The notes beneath the pieces are model-generated. The model searched no databases. It was not told the DNA's origin and saw only the letters and a program-made list of their open reading frames with translations. From a virus, in IMG/VR virus record IMGVR_UViG_3300029319_000576, positions 1 through 22,100 of that record: a stretch of DNA of 22,100 nt; one strand, written 5' to 3'. Shown here piece by piece: positions 15,339 through 20,239 of the stretch (positions are counted from its first letter, which is position 1; each line of letters opens with the position of its first letter). Made by a program: the position numbers and the translations under genes.

Positions 15339-15593
15339 TTACGTATCTTTCCATCCCTCTTCTTTCATTATCCTTTCTACATGCTCTAACGAAAACTTTT
15401 GTCCACTACGAGCCTCGACTGCTGCTCTTACGTAGTAAACATCACTATGAGGGATATGTAATTTATCTAATCTATTAGTACGGACAGCACGATAAAATGT
15501 TTTAAGCACATTATCTGTATATAGTTTTACGGATTTTTTCCTCATTGTCAAGTTCAATGTATATTTACGTAGGGGGTTGTCAGGATAAGACAC
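15339..15593 (-). CDS. First gene of late operon, 84 aa, unknown
   Basis: This promoter-proximal gene of the minus-strand operon encodes a basic helical protein with the segment SVKLYTDNVLKTFYRAVRTN and PHSDVYYVRAAVEARSGQKF near the C-terminal half. No known domain is recognised; an HTH-like fold at residues 50-80 cannot be excluded. The start is GTG at 15593 without a clear Shine-Dalgarno, and the in-frame ATG at 15545 (68 aa) is an alternative. The leader contains the AACATT-type palindromes. Confidence 0.55.
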   Translation of the reverse strand: MSYPDNPLRKYTLNLTMRKKSVKLYTDNVLKTFYRAVRTNRLDKLHIPHSDVYYVRAAVEARSGQKFSLEHVERIMKEEGWKDT

Positions 15594-15654
15594 ATTATAA
15601 ATGTTATTATATATTAAATGTATATAACATTATAAATGTTAACATTTTAAATGT
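15592..15654. repeat. Three AACATT-type palindromes over late leader
   Basis: Two identical 15-mers, ACATTATAAATGTTA, occur at 15592-15606 and 15627-15641, and a perfect inverted repeat with one central base, ACATTTTAAATGT, at 15642-15654. All fit AACATTnTAAATGTT. They sit between the late promoter's predicted start point and the first late gene, a position expected for a repressor operator or a late-activation element. Confidence 0.5.
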
Positions 15655-15660
15655 AACCTA

Positions 15661-15689
15661 GTTGTATCATATTTTTATTAAAATGTCAA
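15661..15689 (-). promoter_or_regulatory. Sigma70-like promoter of late operon
   Basis: On the minus strand a perfect -35 TTGACA (15689-15684) is followed after 17 bp by TACAAC (15666-15661), a 4 of 6 match to the -10 box. The start would fall near 15654, next to the AACATT palindromes. It is the only good match found upstream of the leftward genes. Confidence 0.5.
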
Positions 15690-15888
15690 ATCAGTTAAAG
15701 TGTTTGCCCGGCTGCCCTTGTTCGTATACTTTTAAAAAACATATTAACAGTTATTTTAGTGGTTAACACTTGATTTTCCTAATCTGTGTATTTGTACATG
15801 CATATAACGTGGGTACGGGGGTGTGGCAGTCGCATGCCGTACTGAAAAAATGATAGTTTTTAGGCAAGATTGACGGAAAAAAATATTT

Positions 15889-15905
15889 TTAACCAAGTTG
15901 GTTAA
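15889..15905. promoter_or_regulatory. 17-bp palindrome copy 1 (upstream position)
   Basis: TTAACCAAGTTGGTTAA, arms of 8 bp around a central G. This copy lies about 90 bp upstream of the first sigma54-like promoter, roughly where an enhancer-binding activator of RpoN promoters would bind. It is the copy nearest to the late operon. Confidence 0.6.
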
Positions 15906-15944
15906 ATTAATCTATTGATTTTATTACATTTTTTATTGTTAAGT

Positions 15945-15963
15945 AACTGATATTGTATCAGTT
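15945..15963. repeat. 19-bp inverted repeat upstream of first sigma54-like site
   Basis: The perfect 8-bp arms AACTGATA and TATCAGTT are separated by TTG. The repeat ends 13 bp before the first sigma54-like promoter and is found once. A TTTT run follows, but the AT-rich stem makes it a poor terminator. A single operator is plausible. Confidence 0.4.
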
Positions 15964-15976
15964 TTCTTTATGTAAC

Positions 15977-15993
15977 TTGGCACAAATCTTGCA
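15977..15993 (+). promoter_or_regulatory. Sigma54-like promoter P1
   Basis: TTGGCACAAATCTTGCA fits the RpoN consensus TGGCAC-N5-TTGCW, with GG (15979) and GC (15991) separated by exactly 10 bp. Predicted start is near 16003, with no gene until 16215; it may add to P2 and P3 or give a leader RNA. Confidence 0.6.
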
Positions 15994-16050
15994 TCAGCAA
16001 ATTTCATGCCAAAATGAGACATAGGAGCATATATTTTTTTATGGTCATTT

Positions 16051-16067
16051 TTGGCACGCTTCTTGCT
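16051..16067 (+). promoter_or_regulatory. Sigma54-like promoter P2
   Basis: TTGGCACGCTTCTTGCT is a full match to the RpoN consensus TGGCACG-N4-TTGCW, with GG-N10-GC. It lies 93 bp upstream of P3, between P1 and the TGTCAAA palindromes. Confidence 0.62.
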
Positions 16068-16077
16068 ACTATCACAA

Positions 16078-16133
16078 TGTCAAAATTTTGACAGTTGGGA
16101 GTGTCAAAAAAGCAGCTTGTCAAATAATTGACA
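16078..16133. repeat. TGTCAAA-type palindrome pair
   Basis: The perfect 16-bp palindrome TGTCAAAATTTTGACA (16078-16093) and a near-perfect copy TGTCAAATAATTGACA (16118-16133) have centres 40 bp apart, with a half-site TGTCAAAA at 16102-16109 between them. They lie directly upstream of P3. The right arm TTGACA of the second copy could also act as a -35 box (17 bp to GAAAAT at 16151). Confidence 0.55.
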
Positions 16134-16143
16134 CTTTTCAAAG

Positions 16144-16160
16144 TTGGCACGAAAATTGCA
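16144..16160 (+). promoter_or_regulatory. Sigma54-like promoter P3 of first early gene
   Basis: TTGGCACGAAAATTGCA is a full consensus RpoN site with GG-N10-GC. The predicted start (about 16171) falls just ahead of palindrome copy 2, and the gene at 16215 follows after AGGAG. This is the best placed of the five sites. Confidence 0.68.
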
Positions 16161-16173
16161 GGATATCCATTAA

Positions 16174-16190
16174 TTAACCAAGTTGGTTAA
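16174..16190. promoter_or_regulatory. 17-bp palindrome copy 2
   Basis: Identical TTAACCAAGTTGGTTAA, starting 14 bp after P3's TTGC and ending 24 bp before the ATG at 16215. The position just past the transcription start suits a repressor operator. Confidence 0.68.
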
Positions 16191-16214
16191 AAAATAAAAA
16201 TAGGAGAAAAAAAA

Positions 16215-16457
16215 ATGACTTGTAGATTAAATAAAAATCAAATTAAGTTTTATGATCAAGTTGAATTAAATAATAACTTAAAATTAATATCTGATAAATT
16301 TGATGTGGATATTAAAAAACTTAAAAAAATGTATTTTGTTGCAAATAAAGAAAATACATTAAATAAAGAATTGTTTAATGATCTAGTATCAACTTTAAAA
16401 AATGAAACAAAAGAAATTAAAACTTTAATTCATTTAGATCGATCAATTTTGGCATAG
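16215..16457 (+). CDS. Early gene 1, 80-aa lysine-rich protein
   Basis: This is the first gene of the rightward unit. It is a soluble, helical, Lys/Asn/Leu-rich protein with no motif I recognise (start MTCRLNKNQIKFYDQVELNN). The AGGAG 8 nt upstream and the run of A to the ATG are the same as in the next gene, so both leaders seem to be copies. Coding DNA is much more A-rich than the genes after 17300. The last 9 nt, including the stop TAG, form part of promoter P4. Being the first gene behind P3 and a palindrome, it is a candidate autoregulator, but no helix-turn-helix is clear. Confidence 0.65.
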   Translation: MTCRLNKNQIKFYDQVELNNNLKLISDKFDVDIKKLKKMYFVANKENTLNKELFNDLVSTLKNETKEIKTLIHLDRSILA

Positions 16458-16465
16458 TAATTGCA
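16449..16465 (+). promoter_or_regulatory. Sigma54-like promoter P4
   Basis: TTGGCATAGTAATTGCA keeps GG-N10-GC and TTGCA, with T for C at the last base of the -24 hexamer. It overlaps the stop codon of early gene 1, and its predicted start is about 16476, upstream of palindrome copy 3 and early gene 2. A second ATTGC follows 10 bp later (16471). Confidence 0.6.
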
Positions 16466-16488
16466 TAGCAATTGCAACTTTAACATTT

Positions 16489-16505
16489 TTAACCAAGTTG
16501 GTTAA
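16489..16505. promoter_or_regulatory. 17-bp palindrome copy 3
   Basis: Identical TTAACCAAGTTGGTTAA between P4 and the ATG at 16536, followed by an AGGAG plus A-run leader that matches the one before early gene 1. Confidence 0.68.
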
Positions 16506-16535
16506 AAAGCATTTTAAAAAATAGGAGAAAAAAAA

Positions 16536-17171
16536 ATGCAAATAATAGAAAATAAAAAAGAGTTAAATTTATCTGATGGAATTAATTATTTAGATAAAAT
16601 TAACAAATATAATAAAACTTCAAGTGATAACATTGAAAAAAGATTTAACGATTTTTTACCTTATTTTTCAATGTATTGTGAATTTGTTGCAGATTGTAAA
16701 AAGATTGCAAGAAATAAACATAAAGAAAAAAAGCTTTCGCCTAAAACACTTGAAAAAGTCATGAATGAAAAACAAAAAAATTCATATTCAATATATAAAG
16801 CAATTCATTCTTCTGAAAAAACTGCAATTGATAACATTGCAAAAAATTCAAGTGAATTTGTTAACTTAGTTAATGAGCGTAAATTAGATGAGAAAAAAAG
16901 AAATCCAATTAATTTTCGTGGAATTTATAATTTAAAAGATAAACCAAAACAAGAAAAAACTTTTGATGATATTGTTAAGTCTTTTACTGAGCGTAATATT
17001 AAAAGCGTAATTGGTGAAATATCTTTTACTTCTGACGCAGAAAAACATAAATATTTTATTAATGAGTTTATGAAATCTTTTTCTAAACAATTTGATTTAA
17101 CTATTATTGATAATGAAACAAAAGAAAATGAAGAAATTGCTCAAGATTTAAAAATGATTTCTTCAATGTAA
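16536..17171 (+). CDS. Early gene 2, 211-aa protein of unknown function
   Basis: A Lys/Asn/Ile-rich soluble protein, predicted almost wholly helical, with segments NDFLPYFSMYCEFVADCKKI (38-57) and ERNIKSVIGEISFTSDAEKH. There is no signal peptide, membrane segment or nuclease or polymerase motif. It is preceded by AGGAG 8 nt upstream and by P4 plus palindrome copy 3. Palindrome copy 4 and a strong terminator follow its stop within 65 nt, so it forms its own transcription unit. Base composition matches early gene 1 and differs from the later genes, which suggests a shared origin of this two-gene block. A host-takeover or regulatory role is only inferred from earliness. Confidence 0.65.
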   Translation: MQIIENKKELNLSDGINYLDKINKYNKTSSDNIEKRFNDFLPYFSMYCEFVADCKKIARNKHKEKKLSPKTLEKVMNEKQKNSYSIYKAIHSSEKTAIDNIAKNSSEFVNLVNERKLDEKKRNPINFRGIYNLKDKPKQEKTFDDIVKSFTERNIKSVIGEISFTSDAEKHKYFINEFMKSFSKQFDLTIIDNETKENEEIAQDLKMISSM

Positions 17172-17174
17172 CAT

Positions 17175-17191
17175 TTAACCAAGTTGGTTAA
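17175..17191. promoter_or_regulatory. 17-bp palindrome copy 4
   Basis: Identical TTAACCAAGTTGGTTAA starting 3 nt after the early gene 2 stop and 6 nt before the terminator stem. No sigma54-like site is next to it, unlike copies 2, 3 and 5. Confidence 0.62.
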
Positions 17192-17197
17192 AATATT

Positions 17198-17234
17198 GAG
17201 TGAGATTTATTTCTCACTCTTTATTTTTTTTTTT
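17198..17234 (+). terminator. Rho-independent terminator after early gene 2
   Basis: The perfect 8-bp arms GAGTGAGA (17198-17205) and TCTCACTC (17212-17219) enclose a 6-nt loop and are followed by a tract of 14 T with one A (17220-17234). It should end transcripts from P1-P4, or be controlled by antitermination. Confidence 0.85.
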
Positions 17235-17256
17235 GTGCCACTACTATCACTAGTGG

Positions 17257-17284
17257 GGAGTGAGGAGTGAGGAGTGGCGAGTGA
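17257..17284. repeat. Four tandem 7-bp repeats
   Basis: Units GGAGTGA, GGAGTGA, GGAGTGG and CGAGTGA run without gaps between the terminator and the gene at 17305. The GAGTGA core is the same as in the terminator arm. Each unit resembles a Shine-Dalgarno (GGAG). Confidence 0.6.
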
Positions 17285-17304
17285 ATTTTATATAGGAGTG
17301 ACAA

Positions 17305-17559
17305 ATGCCAAGAGCAAAAAATCAAACAATGTATTGGGATAATGGTATTCGTGTTCATGTAAATCGTAGTCGTTTGACTTCGTCTTTGCACAGAATTGCC
17401 AAGCATCAAACACGCACAGACTTCGAGTGGGGAGCTATCGATCAGATCGTTGAGTATCGTAACGATCAAGACACAAAAAAACATCATGCTAAAAAACAAC
17501 ACCAAGCTATCGTATCGCTTTGTAATGAGTGGCGAGACAAACTTGGTATTGACTACTAG
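17305..17559 (+). CDS. Early protein, 84 aa, unknown
   Basis: A basic, His-rich, polar protein that begins MPRAKNQTMYWDNGIRVHVN. It has no recognised domain; the central part, SSLHRIAKHQTRTDFEWGAI, looks helical. The ATG has AGGAG 6 nt upstream. It is separated from early gene 2 by a strong terminator and has no sigma54-like site of its own, so its expression depends on read-through or on a promoter I cannot see. P5 begins 8 nt after its stop. Codon use is less A-rich than in the two preceding genes. Confidence 0.62.
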   Translation: MPRAKNQTMYWDNGIRVHVNRSRLTSSLHRIAKHQTRTDFEWGAIDQIVEYRNDQDTKKHHAKKQHQAIVSLCNEWRDKLGIDY

Positions 17560-17566
17560 TTTCATT

Positions 17567-17583
17567 TTGGCATGGAAATTGCA
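17567..17583 (+). promoter_or_regulatory. Sigma54-like promoter P5
   Basis: TTGGCATGGAAATTGCA has GG-N10-GC and TTGCA, with T at the last base of the -24 hexamer as in P4. Its predicted start (about 17594) is just before palindrome copy 5, the same geometry as P3 with copy 2. It would drive the long downstream operon. Confidence 0.65.
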
Positions 17584-17596
17584 TAACAATTATTAA

Positions 17597-17613
17597 TTAA
17601 CCAAGTTGGTTAA
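17597..17613. promoter_or_regulatory. 17-bp palindrome copy 5
   Basis: Identical TTAACCAAGTTGGTTAA preceded by ATTAA, as in copy 2 (extended identity ATTAATTAACCAAG). It starts 14 bp after P5's TTGC and ends just before AAGGAG of the next gene. Confidence 0.68.
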
Positions 17614-17626
17614 AAAGGAGAAATAA

Positions 17627-17824
17627 ATGACCATTAAACAACTAATTAAAAATTTATCAAGGTATGATGATAATACAAGGGTAGATTTTATGTATACCAA
17701 TCATGCTGAATCAGATTCACAATTTGATATTCCCTTAAAGTTAATAGGAATTATAGGAAGTGGAGACACTACTGAAAATTGTGATGTTAAATATATAGAA
17801 CTAGGATTAATAGAGGAGAAGTAA
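17627..17824 (+). CDS. Early protein, 65 aa, unknown
   Basis: A small acidic protein, MTIKQLIKNLSRYDDNTRVD at the start, then DFMYTNH and KYIELGLIEE. The opening (T-I-K-Q-L-I-x-x-L-x-x-Y-D-x-N-T-x-V) is a pattern common in short phage proteins with an alpha helix followed by a beta strand. AAGGAG lies 6 nt upstream. It is the first gene behind P5 and palindrome copy 5. The next ATG follows its stop directly (TAAATG). No function can be given. Confidence 0.65.
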   Translation: MTIKQLIKNLSRYDDNTRVDFMYTNHAESDSQFDIPLKLIGIIGSGDTTENCDVKYIELGLIEEK

Positions 17825-18013
17825 ATGATAATATTCGCTAGAACTTTAATTACAATATTTGGACTATGTTGTATACTAACAAGCTATACATTTTGGGATA
17901 TAACAAGGGAGTTGTTTAATCCCTTTTATATGCGAGAGCTAGTTACTATCAGTTTGGCTATGTCAGGTGTGGCATTCGGTTGGATTGCAATATTTGATCC
18001 ATCATGGAAATAA
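17825..18013 (+). CDS. Small two-span membrane protein, 62 aa
   Basis: Two predicted transmembrane helices are at about residues 3-24 (IFARTLITIFGLCCILTSYT) and 38-58 (LVTISLAMSGVAFGWIAIFD). The short polar link between them contains WDITRELFNP. GAGGAG precedes the ATG, which directly follows the upstream stop. Early phage membrane proteins of this size often act in superinfection exclusion or on host membrane functions, but nothing here decides it. Confidence 0.6.
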   Translation: MIIFARTLITIFGLCCILTSYTFWDITRELFNPFYMRELVTISLAMSGVAFGWIAIFDPSWK

Positions 18014-18025
18014 TAGGAGAAAATT

Positions 18026-18418
18026 ATGAGAGTTGAATTATATTGGAATGTAAATTTAAATAAATATAGTGTACGAGCTTTGGAGGGAGAACACAAAGGT
18101 AAAGTGTTTACACACACAAGACATGCACAAATAACCAATGGGAGGTTTGTAGTGCAACAAGGTGGACAAAACTTAGTAAGGGAGAGTGGGCAGAAGAATG
18201 TCCATGCCTTTATTCGTGGATATTTAAATGTAGATGAGTGGCATGAGGAGTATGCCAAAAAGATGTTGTGGAGAAGAGTAAGGTATAATCCTTATAGAGA
18301 TGACTTCTTTATGGTGCAGAAGTTCTCTGATCCTACTGTTTACAAAGAAGTGGATAAAGATGCTTACTATGCAGTACGACTAGAAACATACGAAGATAAA
18401 CCAAGAATTTATATATAG
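18026..18418 (+). CDS. Conserved early phage protein, 130 aa
   Basis: The pattern MRVELYWNVNLNKYSVRALE, then FVVQQGGQNLVRESGQKNVH and AFIRGYL, then RVRYNPYRDDFFM, resembles a family of phage early-region proteins with beta-rich N-termini (RVELYWNxHKxxYSVR) that carry no assigned function. It has no cysteines and no membrane segment. AGGAG is 6 nt upstream. It lies in a same-strand cluster with short spacers, and the next gene starts 9 nt later behind AGGAGG. Confidence 0.7.
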   Translation: MRVELYWNVNLNKYSVRALEGEHKGKVFTHTRHAQITNGRFVVQQGGQNLVRESGQKNVHAFIRGYLNVDEWHEEYAKKMLWRRVRYNPYRDDFFMVQKFSDPTVYKEVDKDAYYAVRLETYEDKPRIYI

Positions 18419-18427
18419 GAGGTATTT

Positions 18428-19132
18428 ATGAGTTATAAATTATTTGGAGTGGGGAGTAATACCAAGATTGTAAAAGGTGATGGATCAGAGTATATGACTG
18501 CCATCATGCATTTATTCCCAAAGAACACCAAGATATGTCCCTTTCAAGATGTGGCAAAGTGCAAAGAGCCTTGCCTATATACTGCAGGGCGAGGTGTATT
18601 TAATAATGTACAAAAGGCTAGGCAACGTAAAACAGACTTGTATCTTACAGACAAGTTCAAGTTCATGGACTACATGTATCATGACATGCATATGTTTAGA
18701 CGCAGAATGCACAAAAAGGGAGTGAAACCTTGTGCTAGACCTAATGGTACGAGTGACATAATGTTTGAGAGGACTAACCTTATGTATGACTTCTATGACA
18801 TACAGTTCTATGATTACACCAAGACATACAAGCGAGTGTACAAGAAGTTACCACCTAATTACCATCTTACCTTATCATATAGTGAGGCTGACATGGACTA
18901 TGCTAACAAGATATATCGAGCAGTTATTGATACATGTACAAACATGGCAGTTGTGTCCACCTTACCTATGCCTAAGAAGTTCAGGGGTTTAGATTGTATT
19001 GATGGAGACAAAGATGACTTACGATTTCTTGATCCAAAAGGTGTTGTGGTTTGGCTATCTGCCAAAGGCAAAGCTAAAAAAGACACAAGTGGATTTGTTG
19101 TACGAGATTTAGATAATTGGAGAGTAGCATGA
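18428..19132 (+). CDS. Conserved phage protein with Cys motif, 234 aa
   Basis: It opens MSYKLFGVGSNTKIVKGDGS, followed by CPFQDVAKCKEPCLYTAGRG with Cys37, Cys45 and Cys49, then PCARPNGTSD (Cys102) and a C-terminal FLDPKGVVVWLSAKGK. This family is common in early regions of diverse phages, often listed as a DUF; a relation to the gene product 88 group of mycobacteriophages is possible from memory. The three-cysteine cluster with the later ARPNGTSD strand suggests metal or iron-sulfur binding. Function is not established. AGGAGG is 5 nt upstream of the start. It overlaps the next gene by 4 nt (ATGA). Confidence 0.72.
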   Translation: MSYKLFGVGSNTKIVKGDGSEYMTAIMHLFPKNTKICPFQDVAKCKEPCLYTAGRGVFNNVQKARQRKTDLYLTDKFKFMDYMYHDMHMFRRRMHKKGVKPCARPNGTSDIMFERTNLMYDFYDIQFYDYTKTYKRVYKKLPPNYHLTLSYSEADMDYANKIYRAVIDTCTNMAVVSTLPMPKKFRGLDCIDGDKDDLRFLDPKGVVVWLSAKGKAKKDTSGFVVRDLDNWRVA

Positions 19133-19305
19133 CAACAGTAAATGATTTATTAAATATGTTTGATCTGCATAAACGTCTATGCAAGTTATCAAACAAGAAA
19201 TCGCTAGACTTTGAGGACTTTACTTTAGTATTTATACAAAGTAATTACACAAACGTACAAGCAAATGCATTTAAACATTTAACCAAGTTGGTTAAAAATG
19301 ACTAA
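19129..19305 (+). CDS. Small early protein, 58 aa
   Basis: The ATG at 19129 overlaps the upstream stop (ATGA) and has GGAGAG 5 nt before it; an upstream TTG in frame is less likely. The product starts MTTVNDLLNMFDLHKRLCKL and is unknown. Its C-terminal codons L-T-K-L-V-K are palindrome copy 6, so the regulatory repeat is written into the protein. It overlaps the next gene by 8 nt. Confidence 0.55.
   Translation: MTTVNDLLNMFDLHKRLCKLSNKKSLDFEDFTLVFIQSNYTNVQANAFKHLTKLVKND
19279..19295. promoter_or_regulatory. 17-bp palindrome copy 6, inside coding sequence
   Basis: Identical TTAACCAAGTTGGTTAA inside the end of the 58-aa gene and 2 nt before the ATG at 19298. No sigma54-like site lies upstream of it, and it fills the place where the ribosome binding site of the next gene would be. 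Confidence 0.6.
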
Positions 19306-19489
19306 CAAGTTAACACATTTTCAAAAGATGGATAGGCTTAAAAGTTTATATGTTAGGCATTGTGAGAAGTTTGGAAAGTTAAGTAAAGAGAGATACTTAG
19401 GTGTTTTAGATGGTCTAGATTTAGCTATGGAGTTAAACGAGAGCATCCAAAACTTTGAGAGAGATTTACGTAATGATAAAAAGAATTAA
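19298..19489 (+). CDS. Small early protein, 63 aa
   Basis: A helical, charged protein, MTNKLTHFQKMDRLKSLYVR at the start and ERYLGVLDGLDLAMELNESI in the middle. No motif is recognised. There is no Shine-Dalgarno: palindrome copy 6 occupies that position, so translation is probably by coupling from the overlapping upstream gene or is controlled at the palindrome. It overlaps the next gene by 17 nt. Confidence 0.52.
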   Translation: MTNKLTHFQKMDRLKSLYVRHCEKFGKLSKERYLGVLDGLDLAMELNESIQNFERDLRNDKKN

Positions 19490-19649
19490 CCCTGTTGCAA
19501 AGGCTATGGCACACAATCGCAAGAGAAAACAGATTGTGCCTAACAAGAAGAAGTATAGTCGCAAGAGGGATAATACAATTCCATCAACCAATAACATGAA
19601 AGGAGGTTATTATGGAATTAAACAACAAGCAGACTCTGAAGACACTTAG
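19473..19649 (+). CDS. Small basic phage protein, 58 aa
   Basis: The segment NPVAKAMAHNRKRKQIVPNK followed by KKYSRKR resembles a short basic protein family (NP-AK-x(n)-VV-x-K-x-KYxRK) found in the early regions of several marine phages. The ATG at 19473 was preferred over an upstream TTG. GAGAGAG lies about 10 nt before it. The last 38 nt overlap the next gene, which has its own strong AGGAGG. The likely conserved part ends near residue 36; the rest may be unconstrained. Function is unknown. Confidence 0.55.
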   Translation: MIKRINPVAKAMAHNRKRKQIVPNKKKYSRKRDNTIPSTNNMKGGYYGIKQQADSEDT

Positions 19650-20025
19650 AGGAGTTATAGAAAAGGCATTAATCAACATGTCAGTTTCTGGTAGATATGA
19701 AGATATGTATCACTTTGAATTAGGCAGTTGCACATACGATAGAGATGGATCAAATGCTACGTTCAAACTTAATGTAAGAGTGAAAGGTGCTAAGACTAGA
19801 GAAGAAAAGCAGCTAAACACTTTTGCTGACTTGGATGATATTGATATCAACAAGACATGGACAGAGGGGACTAGAAAGTTCAAGCTATGTGGATACAACA
19901 CAAAAGCACCAAAGTTTCCTTATCTAATGAAGGATATCAATTCAAGTGGATCACAGACCTACAAGATTGGTACATCTACTGCAAAGAGATGGTTTCCTAG
20001 TGACTCTGTGGTCACACCATTGTAA
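19612..20025 (+). CDS. Conserved early phage protein, 137 aa
   Basis: The protein begins MELNNKQTLKTLRGVIEKAL and has the order helix, SCTYDRDGSNATFKLNVRVK, then KFKLCGYNTKAPKFPYLMKD, and a short C-terminal strand with SQTYKIGTSTAKRWFP. This layout, with NATFKL and GYNTKxxKxP, recalls a family seen in roseobacter and marine podovirus-type phages without known function. AGGAGG 6 nt upstream is the best ribosome site in this part. It is a compact alpha/beta protein with two cysteines. Confidence 0.65.
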   Translation: MELNNKQTLKTLRGVIEKALINMSVSGRYEDMYHFELGSCTYDRDGSNATFKLNVRVKGAKTREEKQLNTFADLDDIDINKTWTEGTRKFKLCGYNTKAPKFPYLMKDINSSGSQTYKIGTSTAKRWFPSDSVVTPL

Positions 20026-20034
20026 TATTAATCT

Positions 20035-20229
20035 ATGTACGAAGTTAGAATAGAAAAGCATTGGGGAGGCAAAAATTATAATGTTTCTCTTGTTTCTTGG
20101 GAAAAAAATGGTAGTGGAATGACAAGTGGTCGAGCATTTGATGTTCCATTCAAAAAGGCTATGAAAGAAGCTCATAGACAATCAGAACTTTATAATGCTC
20201 CCATTAAAATAATGTGGGAGGATGCTTAA
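20035..20229 (+). CDS. Small early protein, 64 aa, unknown
   Basis: The product starts MYEVRIEKHWGGKNYNVSLV and ends with LYNAPIKIMWEDA; it looks like a small beta-alpha-beta domain. No clear Shine-Dalgarno precedes the ATG, which lies 9 nt after the upstream stop. No motif is recognised. An imperfect stem of 10 bp follows it, before the next gene. Confidence 0.52.
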   Translation: MYEVRIEKHWGGKNYNVSLVSWEKNGSGMTSGRAFDVPFKKAMKEAHRQSELYNAPIKIMWEDA

Positions 20230-20239
20230 CATTAATCAA

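Noticed and set aside
16014-16091. 25-aa hydrophobic ORF (starting MRHRSIYFFMVIFG) between P1 and P3
   Set aside because: It has no ribosome binding site before its ATG and runs over P2 and a palindrome; the coding potential looks accidental.
16128-16156. Sigma70 promoter TTGACA-17-GAAAAT overlapping P3
   Set aside because: The -10 match is only 4 of 6 and the TTGACA is explained by the palindrome; not excluded, but not listed as a separate promoter.
15889-19295. CRISPR-like array from the six identical palindromes
   Set aside because: Spacing is irregular (285 to 1682 bp), genes lie between copies and the repeat is only 17 bp; no cas genes are present.
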